Below are positions 53,511 through 63,668 of a stretch of 64,000 nt of DNA, one piece after another. Positions within the stretch are counted from its first letter, which is position 1. Each line of letters starts with the position of its first letter. The notes under the pieces were generated by a model. The model was not told the DNA's origin. It searched no databases and saw nothing but the letters and a program-made list of their open reading frames with translations. Origin of the DNA: Terramyces sp. JEL0728 (lineage: Eukaryota; Chytridiomycota; Chytridiomycetes; Rhizophydiales; Terramycetaceae); NCBI GenBank assembly GCA_027603945.1, contig JADIIU010000002.1:124001-188000 (forward strand), in the 5' to 3' direction. The translations under genes and the position numbers were made by a program.

Positions 53511-55148
53511 ATGTCAGATCAAGAAAGAGGGATAGATATCCAGCCAGGTGCTCGTCGCAATTCAGACAGGAATTACGGCAGCTACTTGGATATCCACCGG
53601 AATATTTCTAATTCAAACAGCAACATTCAGCCATCTTGGTCCTCATCATACAAAAGATCTCTGGATTATACTTGCTTCAGGAATAGCAGACAATCTGGAG
53701 CAACGATCCCAAGTATCAGCAATGAAGATCCCAGCACAATTCCTCCAGAATTCGTCGACGAAGAAAGCTCATTGCTGGAGAATTCAACTCTTAGAAATCC
53801 AAAATTAGCAAGGTTCGAAGATGTGCTGGAAGATAACGATGTTGAAGAGAGTCTTATCGAGGATGACGACCAGATTCACTCTACATTTTCCCAAACTCTT
53901 TTTAACAGTGTAAATATTTTGATGGGAATTGGAATATTATCTCTTCCATTTGGATTTGCAATTACAGGCTGGGCAGTAGGATTCGGTTTACTTGTGTTGT
54001 TTGGGCTGATGACTTACCATACCGGCATACTGCTGGGGAAATGCTTAGGAGATAGAAAAGGCGGCCAGCCTATTTGCTACACTTATGGAGATATAGGCAA
54101 GTTCAATTTAATGATAGGCGAAGCTGCATTTGGCATGGGCGGCCGTACGTTCATCTGCGTAGTGTTCTTTTTCGAGCTATGTGCTGCTAATATTGCGTTA
54201 ATTATTCTCGCTGCTGATTCAATTGTCGCTCTCATTCCAAATTTGAAGCTAGGGCTTGTCAAATGTGCAGTTGCCCTGTTAGTTTTCCCGCTGACTTGGC
54301 CACGATCGCTTGCGATTGTATCTTATGGATCCTTGGTGGGGATAATAGCCATTCTCAATCTTGTTGCTATATTATTTGTGGATGGATTTTCAAAAACAAC
54401 CGCTCCTGGCAGTTTATGGGAGCCAGCACTCACACACATACTGCCGCCGTCTCTTTATCCGGTGCCTTTAGCATTTGGCCTTATTATGGCGGGATTTGCA
54501 GGTATCTTTCAATTCATAATAGGACATTCAGTCTTTCCAAATTTATACAGAGATATGAGGGAACCAGAAAGGTTTCCACAGTTACTGAAATCTACTTATT
54601 TGGTAATTATGATTATCTATGCTGCTGTAGCAACTTCTGGATATTACATGTTTGGAAGTGCAGTTCGCGAAGAGGTATCTTTGTTACTGACACAGATAAC
54701 GCAAAATTTGCCGCTTATCGTTGAATATAATCCAATATTAACTAGGATTACGGTAGGGATTGTAGCAGTCAATCCACTTACTAAATATCCTCTGAACGTT
54801 GCTCCGCTGAATTTTCAATTAGGTGATCCATAACTTACGCTAGAACAGCTTCTTTTATACTTTGTCCCAGCGATTTCGAAAAATATTTCTAGGGCAGTTT
54901 GCTGCATTACATCTGGTATATTCATCTTGTTTGTTGCTATTACATTTCCCGGATTCCATTCGGTAATGGCACTTTTAGGATCGTTCTTTTCTTTCACTGT
55001 CTCTGTGGTATTCCCCGCAATGTGCTATATCAGACTTTTCGGATCTGACATCAGCACATTTGAATATGTTTTTGAGGCTACTGTTGCATTGGTTGGTGCT
55101 CTGTTTGGTATCGCTGGTACAATATGGGTGTTCTTGCCCATCAAATAG
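53511..55148 (+). CDS. AVT-type amino acid transporter (paralog B)
   Basis: A 517-residue relative of paralog A with a long cytosolic N terminus (about 120 residues, Ser/Asn/Glu-rich), as in vacuolar AVT1. The transporter core starts QTLFNSVNILMGIGILSLPF. Four introns of 21 nt: 54097..54117 (GC-AG), 54502..54522, 54675..54695 and 54823..54843. The first three have no stop in frame, so unspliced sequence reads through with seven extra residues each. Aligning to paralog A shows they are introns (TYGDIGEAAFGMGGR, MAGFAGHSVFPNLYRDM, REEITQNLPL). The fourth contains a stop and is needed to reach the last membrane segments (LLGSFFSFTVSVVFPAMCY). The start at 53511 is a clear ATG. Confidence 0.9.
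54097..54117 (+). other. GC-AG intron, 21 nt, stopless
   Basis: The 5' end reads ATAG|GCAAGTTC, the well-known consensus of GC-AG introns, and the 3' end is TTTAATGATAG. It would code KFNLMIG if retained. Paralog A lacks these seven residues (TYSDIGQAAFGVPGR), so removal restores the family sequence. Confidence 0.75.
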
Positions 55149-55209
55149 AAATTCAAACATCAATAAATCATTAAACACAATGGATATAGTGTATTAAATA
55201 AGGGTTTAT

Positions 55210-56502
55210 TTACCATATCTTTCCTAAATTTAGAACATCTTTCAATAGTTCAAAGAACCCGTGTCCCATCTCTAGAACAGTCTTATTCCTCTGCGCAACC
55301 ATATCAATAATACCAACCTCCTGTGAGTTGGAAGGATTTTGATAGATCATCGAATCAGTCAGAACATATGGTGTATAAGAATTTGGTGCTGGCATAGGTA
55401 GAGGCAGAGCATCTTTGAGCATTTCCGCTTTTCTATCCGCGAGTTTATTTGGTTTACTAAATATCCCTTGCGGTTGAATAAATAAAGGCATGTATTCCGG
55501 TATTAACTTTAGCATATCTTGGACCATCTTTTCCGTAACTTGCATGAAACTTGGAAGATAATATATACTCTTGTTACCAACTATTGTTAACAACTCTTAC
55601 GTGTATCTATCTTTAGCAGTGACTCTTTGACAGGTGCGAGTCCAGAAAATGAATCTGTTTCCACTATAGTCCTTTGCTCTACTTTCCAGTTGAACCCAAC
55701 GTTAGATCCGTACTCGTGCTGCAGCTTCCCGTATTTGTCGAATTGCGCATTTAGCGCTTTTGGCTGTAGGTTTTTAGATTCGACAAATTCCATGTTACTT
55801 CCAGATTCTCTAAAGGATCTTTGGATTTTCAAGATATTGCTTTTGACCGTAGGATCGCTATGTATAATTGACTTTTTCTTATATTTGCGTGCTATTGGGA
55901 GGTAGTTTTGTGGGTTTAAAATTACATTTTTCAATCGATCATACAATTTGGTTCGGTCCGGATCAGTTAGCTGGCTACAATGCTGGAGCATACCGAACCA
56001 CTCTGGCCCTATAGCTAGATTTGGAGCTTTGATTATTGATGCTTTTTTGCAGTTCGCGTTTGTGCTGCCAGATGATTTTATATACAATGTGCCACAGATA
56101 GTTGTATCCAGTTCAGACCTATCATAAAATAAAAAAGTACCAAGTAAATGTCAGATTAGACTTGTCTTCAAGTGCGTTGAATAGCCTCAGACATTTAAAA
56201 GTTTGATTGAACTTTCGTATTAGAATATTTTCCAGTCGCTCCCTTGAGGTACTGGCAGCTACAGGCACCAGCCGTTGTCTAGTAAATTTAAGAGTTTGTG
56301 CCAGATCCAGAAAGTCGACGTCTCTATACAAAAAGTCTACGCCGACTGCAGTATATCCATTAGGTACGCAGTCGGGATAATATCTTGTAAGCGGGTCAAA
56401 CGAATACAACTGGTTATAGGCCGGTAGTATCAAGATCTGCGCCGTGGTGTAGTCGTAATTTGGCTTGACTGTGATTCTATGTATTTCTCTTTTCAACGAC
56501 AT
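55210..56502 (-). CDS. Unknown protein, three exons
   Basis: A 416-residue protein; introns 56119..56140 (22 nt) and 55581..55600 (20 nt) give continuous frames and a length divisible by three. I do not recognise the family. The first third is beta-rich and Tyr-rich (FDPLTRYYPDCVPNGYTAVG), the middle is basic (ARKYKKKSIIH), and the end has an amphipathic helix (TVLEMGHGFFELLKDVLNLG). No signal peptide or membrane segment. The stop is TAA with AATAAA overlapping it (TAAATAAA). It converges on AVT paralog B with 61 bp between stops. Confidence 0.75.
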
Positions 56503-56913
56503 GAAAAATAGCTTTTAAAATTTTTAATTAAAGTTATTGCGCAATATATGCGCTAGGACCTTCAAAATTTTCAATGTAACACAGAGACCTCTTTTGGGTA
56601 GTGAAAGAGGCCCCACGCCTCGTAAAGTCTTATTTGATTGGCTCGTAGCTGGATTCAGACTCCCCCCAAACGATTGCCTCTGAATCGTACGACAAAGAAC
56701 AAAGACTTGCACACGACCAGCTGACAATCCTGCATAGAGCGAATGATCGGGAGCGAGAAGGTTGCCAGCGATCTCTGGACTAAGATGAAACATTTTGAAA
56801 AATTGCTGACAGGTTACTAATTTGGCTGTCAACTGTGTAACATTGGTAAAGATGTTGTACAGAGTAAACTTGCATTTGGTTTATTTATGTTTCAGAGACA
56901 ATGAAAGTTTCCA
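56503..56913. ncRNA. Hairpin-rich segment, candidate structured RNA
   Basis: A 411-bp spacer with higher GC content than its surroundings and several clean inverted repeats: CCTCTTT/AAAGAGG (56588..56610), GATTCAGA/TCTGAATC (56652..56686) and GATCG/CGATC (56745..56773). The coding frames on either strand (the longest is minus 56524..56832) lack splice pattern and family match. I looked for snRNA, U3, SRP and RNase P/MRP hallmarks and could not confirm any, so the class is unknown. The strand cannot be told. Confidence 0.35.
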
Positions 56914-57848
56914 ATGAACCTCAATCCCCTCCCTCCAATTGAAAATAACCAAAGTAATCCTTTGGATTCGCTGAAAGCCGAAATGAATAATGCGTTTAAA
57001 ATGCAGCAGATTATCCACAGAGATACGGACATGTTGCAACAGTATCTTTATTCTAAACTAGAATAATGCACACGCATTTTGTGTTTTTAGAGCGGGTGGT
57101 ATCAGATTTATCTCACCGAATCAATGATCTACAAGAACAGCTTGTTCATGAACGCAAAGAGCGACTGGCATTCCAAAACATCGCGGTAGAGTTGCAGAAA
57201 ACCCCTAAAGAGGAAAAGGTTCATATCGTCAATGATAATCAGAATGAATTTAGACTGGTCGACCAAAAGATTCAAATGCTTCACCAGAACGCTTCCTCAC
57301 AAGAGAAAAATATGTCGAAATTGACAGATATTGTCCACACAAACAAAGCATATTTGCAAGATCTACTTTCATCACATAAACAAACAATCGAGGCGGCAAA
57401 TATCACCATAATAAAAAACTATGAAGCATTCCAAACACATCTAACTGGAGATCTGAACACTTTCAAAATAGACCTGGAAGATTCAATCAAGGCCAAATTC
57501 AAAGAAACCGAAATGTTTAATGAATTAGTGATTAAAAACCAAGAGGAAACAAACACCAGGATCCTTGATTTGGAAAAGAGCGTGATGAGCAAGGCGGAAC
57601 AACAAGTGCAAGATGCGCGAGTGCATTTTAGTAACGAACTAGAACTCTCCAATCAAATGCGAAAGCATGAGCAAACTAGCATAATTGGAGTTATTAATAC
57701 AATGAAACAATCCGTATGTGCTGTAAGGCAAGAGCAAAAACTTCAAGGGCAAAAACTGTTAGAACGTGTTAATAGCCAGATTAGCCAGTTTGAAACAGAG
57801 CTTAAACAGAAAATTAAAGAAGTGTCCAGACCATTAATCGTTACGTAG
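56914..57848 (+). CDS. Coiled-coil protein, FAM81-like (tentative)
   Basis: A 304-residue protein that is almost all coiled coil (about residues 55-300, heptads rich in Leu, Ile, Glu, Lys). The intron at 57042..57061 joins DMLQQ to IMHTHFVFLERVVSD, and with it the first exon is needed. The pattern LSHRINDLQEQLVHERKER and later IKNYEAFQTHLTGDLN resembles FAM81 proteins, which are long coiled coils of animals and some other opisthokonts, but the match is weak. The start at 56914 is one of two nearby ATGs; the other frame stops early. AATAAA lies about 25 nt after the stop. Confidence 0.6.
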
Positions 57849-57907
57849 CATCTAATACAGTCTTGTTAAAGAATAAAAATCAATTTCTTGTATTTATTTG
57901 AATAGCT

Positions 57908-59631
57908 TTACTGTTGGAATTGAGCAGCAAAGTCTCCGAGGACCTTTCTGATTTTAGCATCAGTTTCAGAGCTAATAGCATTTTCCTTCTTAATGGCAGA
58001 AAAGATTTCAGGTGCGTTAGCATTGACATATGGGACTAAGGCAGCTTCGAAAGCAGTAACTTTGTTGACTGGAATCTTGTCGAGGAAGCCGTGTACACCA
58101 GAGAAGATAATGACAACCATGTGTTCGACAGAAAGCGGGGCATATTGGTTTTGTTTCAATAATTCAGTGAGACGGGCACCACGGTTAAGTGTGGATTGAG
58201 TAGCAGCATCTAAATCAGAACCGAATTGAGCGAAAGCAGCCATTTCACGATATTGAGCCAAGAAAAGTTTGAGGGAACCAGCAACTTGCTTCATAGCCTT
58301 GACTTGGGCAGCGGAACCGACTCTGGATACGGAAAGACCGACGTTAATAGCTGGACGGACACCCTTGAAGAAGAGTTCAGCTTCCAAGAAGATTTGGCCA
58401 TCAGTGATAGAAATTACATTAGTTGGGATATAAGCAGATACATCACCACCTTGGGTTTCAATAACTGGAAGAGCAGTCATGGAACCGCCCCCAAAGTTCT
58501 TGTTCATCTTTGCAGCACGTTCTAAAAGACGAGAGTGGAGATAGAAGACATCACCAGGGTAAGCTTCTCTACCTGGAGGACGACGAAGCAACAAAGACAT
58601 TTGACGATAAGCGACAGCTTGTTTGGACAAATCATCATAGATGATAAGAGAGTGCATGCCATTGTCACGGAAATATTCTCCCATGGCAGCTCCAGAGTAA
58701 GGTGCCAAGAATTGAAGCGGTGCAGCATCAGAAGCGGTAGCAGCAACGACAATAGAAAATTTAAGAGCATCGTTTTCTTCCAAAGTTTGGACGAATTGAG
58801 CTACAGTGGATCTCTTTTGTCCAACAGCTACGTAGATACAGTAGAGTTTCTTGGTTTCGTCAGAAGTAGCGTTCCATTTTTTTTGGTTAAGAATGGTATC
58901 AAGGGCGACAGCAGTCTTTCCGGTTTGACGATCACCAATGATCAATTCTCTCTGTCCACGGCCAATTGGCACCATGGAGTCAATACATTTAATCCCTGTT
59001 TGCATAGGTTCGTTAACAGAAGCACGAGGAATAATACCTGGAGCCTTGACTTGAACTCTTTGGCGAGTAACGTTTTGGAGTTGGCCCTACCATTATTTTT
59101 GCATTACCTTTCCGTCAATTGGGTTTCCAAGAGCATCAACAACACGGCCAAGGAGACCAGCACCGACTGGAACGTCTACAATAGAACCGGTTCTCTTGAC
59201 AATATCGCCTTCCTTGATAAGACGATCGTTTCCAAAGACTACGATACCAACGTTGTCAGTTTCCAAGTTCAAAGCTTGTCCCTAATATTAATCATATAGT
59301 AAACCTTGATTCCAGAGGAAAATTCCACCATCTCTTCTGCTTGGACATTCTTGAGACCGTAAACACGAGCAATACCATCCCCAATGGAAAGTACTCTTCC
59401 AGTTTCCTGAATATCAAAAGCCTTGTCAGCACCAAGGATTCTTTCTTCCAAGATTGAAGAGACTTCTGAAGTCACTAATATAAAAAAAATATTACAAGCT
59501 TTTGCAGCAAATGCTGGCTTTGAAGTCGAGAGTGGTCTTGCAAGTGCAGCTACACGAGTCTAATAAATTAATTGGAGACTTACAGCTACTGAAGAGCGCA
59601 TCAGTGGAGCGAAACGAATTGTTCTAAACAT
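57908..59631 (-). CDS. ATP1: ATP synthase F1 subunit alpha, mitochondrial
   Basis: Nucleotide-binding subunit of the F1 motor in mitochondria (544 residues). The presequence is [19 protein letters not shown] and continues [13 protein letters not shown]. Walker A is [12 protein letters not shown]. Other markers: [52 protein letters not shown] in parts, and [17 protein letters not shown]. The ending matches the family. Four introns: 59560..59583 (24 nt, longest here), 59475..59495, 59282..59304 and 59087..59107. Several end TTAATATTAG or TATATTAG. The codon use is regular and the gene is likely highly expressed. AATAAA is about 14 nt after the stop. Confidence 0.98.
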
Positions 59632-59876
59632 GATCAGAATAGATGAAGCGTTAAATTTTTTCTTTTCACTCCGTGCAAAAGAAGCAATCCAGACGCTGAT
59701 TGGCTAGAAAAAATATTCATCGTTTTTGAATCAGGAAAACGGAACAACAAAAGTTAAAAGGCAAGAGCAATATCAAGAGGACACGTATGTCCAAGTGGAG
59801 ATTCATCAGCGGGCTCTGCAGGAATTTTAAAGAAATTCTCCGCACCACGAATGAATAGCATTGACACTTGTTATAA

Positions 59877-60362
59877 TTAATCTTTATTTATTTTAATTTC
59901 AGATAACCGCAGGATGGTGTGGTGAGATTGATTGCGCACATATTTAGTCAAACCACTCTTCTTCCAATGTTTGCGTTCAATTTCCTTTGCAGATGCATGT
60001 TCAACCACCACCGCTTTGAGTGTAAAGTAATCTGGAAGAATATAAGGGTTCCCTTTTAATATGAATGATTCGTTTCCGATTTCCCTGATTCGGTCAAGCT
60101 CGATAACATCTCCAATCTTCAAATCGTTCATGCGCATCGTAATAAAAATATCATTCAGCGCTGCATGGTATGGTCTTTGCTTCAACTCGAATGTAGCGTA
60201 AAAGTGTTTTCCAGAATCAAGTAATTCAAGAGCTTTTTTTGTCTCGTCGCTCTTTGTCTTTGGAGCCGCTGGTCTTGCTGGCAGTTGTTGATGTACTTGG
60301 GAATATACTGGATAGTCGGTAATTGATTTGGAATACAGCCTTTTGAACAGCTGTCGTTGCAT
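59877..60362 (-). CDS. MRPL21: Mitochondrial large-subunit ribosomal protein bL21m
   Basis: A 161-residue mitoribosomal protein. The presequence MQRQLFKRLYSKSITDYPVY is followed by a basic linker and the L21 core: YATFELKQRPYHAALND, IGDVIELDRIREIG, LKGNPYILPDYFTLKAVVVE and the C-terminal RKHWKKSGLTKYVRNQSHHT. The final codons AAT AAA GAT TAA place an AATAAA inside the coding sequence just before the stop. No intron is needed. It is divergent from CWC15, with 30 bp between starts. Confidence 0.92.
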   Translation of the reverse strand: MQRQLFKRLYSKSITDYPVYSQVHQQLPARPAAPKTKSDETKKALELLDSGKHFYATFELKQRPYHAALNDIFITMRMNDLKIGDVIELDRIREIGNESFILKGNPYILPDYFTLKAVVVEHASAKEIERKHWKKSGLTKYVRNQSHHTILRLSEIKINKD

Positions 60363-60392
60363 TTTAAAACAGAAAAAAAACTTGAAAAATTA

Positions 60393-61085
60393 ATGACATC
60401 TGCAGCAAGACCTACCTTCTTACCAGCTATTGGTGGCCATTCGCTAAGAGATACTGGTGCTGGACCAGTCACATTGCAATCGGCAAAGGATTTGGCAGCC
60501 CACACTAAACTTAAATTCAGACAGAAAGGGCAGTTTTCAAAGGAAGATATGAAGAGAGTTGATTTGAAAGCTCAGTTGCAAGAAAAGGAACAGCAATATT
60601 TCCAAAAGATCAAGTCTTCAAGTAGCTTACTATTTAACTATAGCGGCTTTGAGCACGAATGTTGCGGAAGAGAAATTTAGCGAATTTCAGAACTTGGACA
60701 AAGACGATACCGAAGATGAAGATGACGGTAATTTAAATTAATCCTAGACGATGACGAAGAAGAAGATGATGAAGACGATACAGCTGAACTAATGAAGGAG
60801 TTGGAAAAGATAAAGCAAGAGCGAAGGCAGGAACAGGAAAGAATTGAACGAGAGTTGCAAGAACAAGAGGATAGGGAAGCGGAAGAAAGAGCAATGACTG
60901 GCAATCCGCTATTGAACGAATCAACTCTTGGAGGAAGCAGCTTTACAGTCAAACGCAGATGGGATGACGACGTTATTTTCAAGAATCAATCTAGAGGAGT
61001 AGTTGAAGTCCCAAAGAAGAGGTTCATCAACGATATGTTGCGATCTGATTTCCACCGCAAATTCATGGATAAATATGTTAAATAA
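60393..61085 (+). CDS. CWC15: Spliceosomal protein CWC15
   Basis: A 216-residue component of the Prp19-associated complex in the spliceosome. It opens MTSAARPTFLPAIGGHS, the family start (MTTAARPTFEPARGG), then LAAHTKLKFRQ. A strongly acidic middle (DEDDDDDEEEDDEDD) is followed by a long helix ELEKIKQERRQEQERIERE. The conserved end reads FTVKRRWDDDVIFKNQ, then KKRFINDMLRSDFHRKFMDK. Introns 60622..60643 (22 nt) and 60728..60747 (20 nt) restore it. AATAAA overlaps the stop. It is of interest that its own transcript has the ultrashort introns it helps remove. Confidence 0.96.
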
Positions 61086-61194
61086 ATTTACTAGTTTTTT
61101 AATATCCATGCGATCGTTCACTCTCTGCGACTGAATCCATCACAACGTATTTGAGTGATCTAATTTAATTTGAAAAGTTTAACACGCAGCAAAA

Positions 61195-61889
61195 ATGTCG
61201 GCAATTGTAGAAATGTTGATTGGGAAAAAGCTAACACCAGAAGAGCAAGTAAAGAAATGGAGACAGTCGATACGAGCGCAAGAGAGAGAGCTCGACAAGA
61301 GCGTCCGCAACATAGAAAAAGAACAACAGAACGCCAAGAAACTAATCAAGCAGGCTGCAAAGAGAAACGATCTGGCTTCCTGTCGCATATTAGCAAAGGA
61401 GGTTGTTGCAAGCAAGAAAGCAATCGACCGCATAATAACTTCAAAAGCGCAATTAGGATCACTAGGGATGAGTATGCAACAGCAACTAGGTTATTATTAT
61501 TAATGCAGCTGTGATCAAAGTAACCGGAGCTCTTGAAAAATCCACCCAAGTAATGAAGGTGGTCAATACGCTCATGAAACTACCGGAAATATCCCAAACA
61601 ATGACGGAAATGTCAAAGGAAATGATGAAAGTAACTAAATTGTAATGTAGGCCGGGATCATGGAAGAAATGATCAACGACACGCTCGAAGAACAGGACGA
61701 AGGGATTGAGGAGGAAGCGCAAGAGGAAGTAGACAAAGTGCTATTCGAGTTGACTGATGGTAAATAGAATTAATGGAAGGATTATTAGGAGAAGGTGGTA
61801 TTGTTGGACAGGATCTGCCAGCAACAAAGGTGAAGGAAGATTCAAACACGGAAATGGAAGCCAGATTGAAGGCTCTACAGTCCGTCTAA
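61195..61889 (+). CDS. VPS24: ESCRT-III subunit VPS24 (CHMP3)
   Basis: A 211-residue ESCRT-III subunit that assembles on endosomes to cut membranes. The N-terminal part, TPEEQVKKWRQSIRAQEREL then DKSVRNIEKEQQNAKKLIKQ, is the basic core helix pair. Later come LMKLPEISQTMTEMSKEM and GIMEEMINDTLE, and the C terminus EMEARLKALQSV is close to the MIM1 motif that binds Vps4. Introns: 61500..61518, 61631..61650 and 61760..61779 (19-20 nt). The acidic autoinhibitory end is present. The stop TAA overlaps AATAAA. Confidence 0.94.
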
Positions 61890-62009
61890 TAAAGTGAATT
61901 CCGAATTGAATGGAACAGACTTGTCTATCGCCAGAGAAGGTTTTAATCCAGAGTTTAACTTTTTCTATCAAGCCACGTTTTTCCAGAAATTTTTTTTGAA
62001 AAAAAAGTA

Positions 62010-63604
62010 ATGGCATCCATTGGTATTAGTTTTGGTACTGTCTACTCATGCATCTCCATTCCAGACAAGGTATTCGTAATTAACGGAAGAATGGCATTCC
62101 AGAGGCAATAGCAAACGAAGATGGATTCAGGCAAATTCCTTCATATGTTGCATACAATGATGTCGAAGTGTTATGCGGTACTCAAGCAAAGCAGCAAGCA
62201 TTATCCAACCCAAAAGGAACCATCAACCACTTTCGTCCATTATTAGGGAAAAGGTATTTTGATCTTGACAATAGAACTGGAGATAAGGAAATTAAAGAAT
62301 TTGGAAAAGCTTTTAGAGTTCCAATTGTTGCTTCTAATGAGGATCCAGCCTTACCTGTATTTGAAATCGAAACATTCCCTGAAGGAGCTGAAGAACCAGT
62401 TATTTCGCAATACTCTGTCACTGATGTTACTGCAACCTACCTCAAGAAATTGAAGGATACTGCTGAATACTTCCTCAGTGCCCAAGTTGATAACTGTGTT
62501 ATTTCTATCCCAGCCCACTTTGAAGAATCACAAAAGAAAGCTTTGTTGAAAGCTGCTCACGAAGCTGGATTCAAATCTGCCTATGAGTTGCATGAACCTG
62601 TTGCAGCTGTCATGGCATTCAATAACCTTGGATCAACAACTCAAAACAAAATGGACAAACAGATTGTGGTTTTGGATCTTGGTGCAGAATCATTCAATAT
62701 TACTTTGATTTCAAACCACGATGGATTATACACTATTGAAGACTCTGTCGAAGAACAAAACTTGGGGGGAAATGATTTTGACAAGGTTCTTGCTGAATTT
62801 GCAAAGGAAGAGTTCAAACGCAAGACCAAGATGGACATATCCGACAACAAGAGATCATTAATCAAATTACAAAATGCTTGCGAGCGCACCAAAAGAGCCT
62901 TGACTCGTCAAGACACTGCGCCATGCTCCGTAGAATCCTTGTATGATGGTATTGATTTTAACGGCTCCATCCCAAGGGCTAGGTTCGATATGCTTGCTGA
63001 ACCACTTTACAACAAGTGTAAAGCTGCTGTATTAAAGACCTTGAAGAAATCCAACTTGGCGGTCGAAAAGGTCGATCAAGTTGTTCTCATCGGAGGCAGC
63101 AGTAGAATGCCAAGATTCCAAGCTGCCATGAAATCCCTCTTTCCAAATGCAGATGCAGAGACTGAATTCAGATGTGATATTGAACCTGATGAAGCAATTG
63201 CTTTGGGATGTGCCGTCCAAGCTCAAATCCTTTTGGCAAACGAAATTGACTTTGATGTTAAATTTGAAAAAAAACTGATTGATGCAGAACACTTGTCTAA
63301 AACCATCACTATTGCCTCTGCTACAGGCGAACATGTACCAATTATCCCTGCAGGTACTCCTTTGCCAGTCCGTCGTCAATTTACCCTCCCCCTTGGTGCT
63401 AAACAAACCGGTATTTATCTTTCAGTGTTTGAATCTGATAGCAGCACCAATTCTTTGTTGGGCGAAGTTGTGTTGTCTGGCCTTCCAGATGATATCAAGG
63501 ACGGCAGAGTGGAAGTTGTTTTCTTGATTGAATTAGACCATGTATTACAAGTCACGATTACTGAAAAGGTCAGCGGCGAGAAAGTTCATGCTGCATTGAA
63601 ATAA
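62010..63604 (+). CDS. SSZ1: Ribosome-associated Hsp70 homolog SSZ1
   Basis: A 524-residue Hsp70-like protein of the Ssz1 group, which forms the ribosome-associated complex with zuotin at the nascent chain exit. The ATPase-like domain has ISFGTVYSCIS (altered phosphate loop), VIVLDLGAESFNIT-type residues (here QIVVLDLGAESFNITLISNH) and VVLIGGSSRMP. The substrate-binding part is short and ends VLQVTITEKVSGEKVH, as in yeast Ssz1. This truncation and the degenerate phosphate loop separate it from canonical Hsp70. A 20-nt intron (62070..62089) joins IPDK to NGIPEAIANEDGF. Confidence 0.9.
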
Positions 63605-63668
63605 ACCATCTTCAATAATTGAAAATTTCCGTGTCCAGATTTCTTGACATTTACTTTGGGGATCTAAA

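Noticed and set aside
56524..56832. 102-codon minus-strand frame in the hairpin-rich segment
   Set aside because: No family match; composition and inverted repeats fit a structured RNA better.
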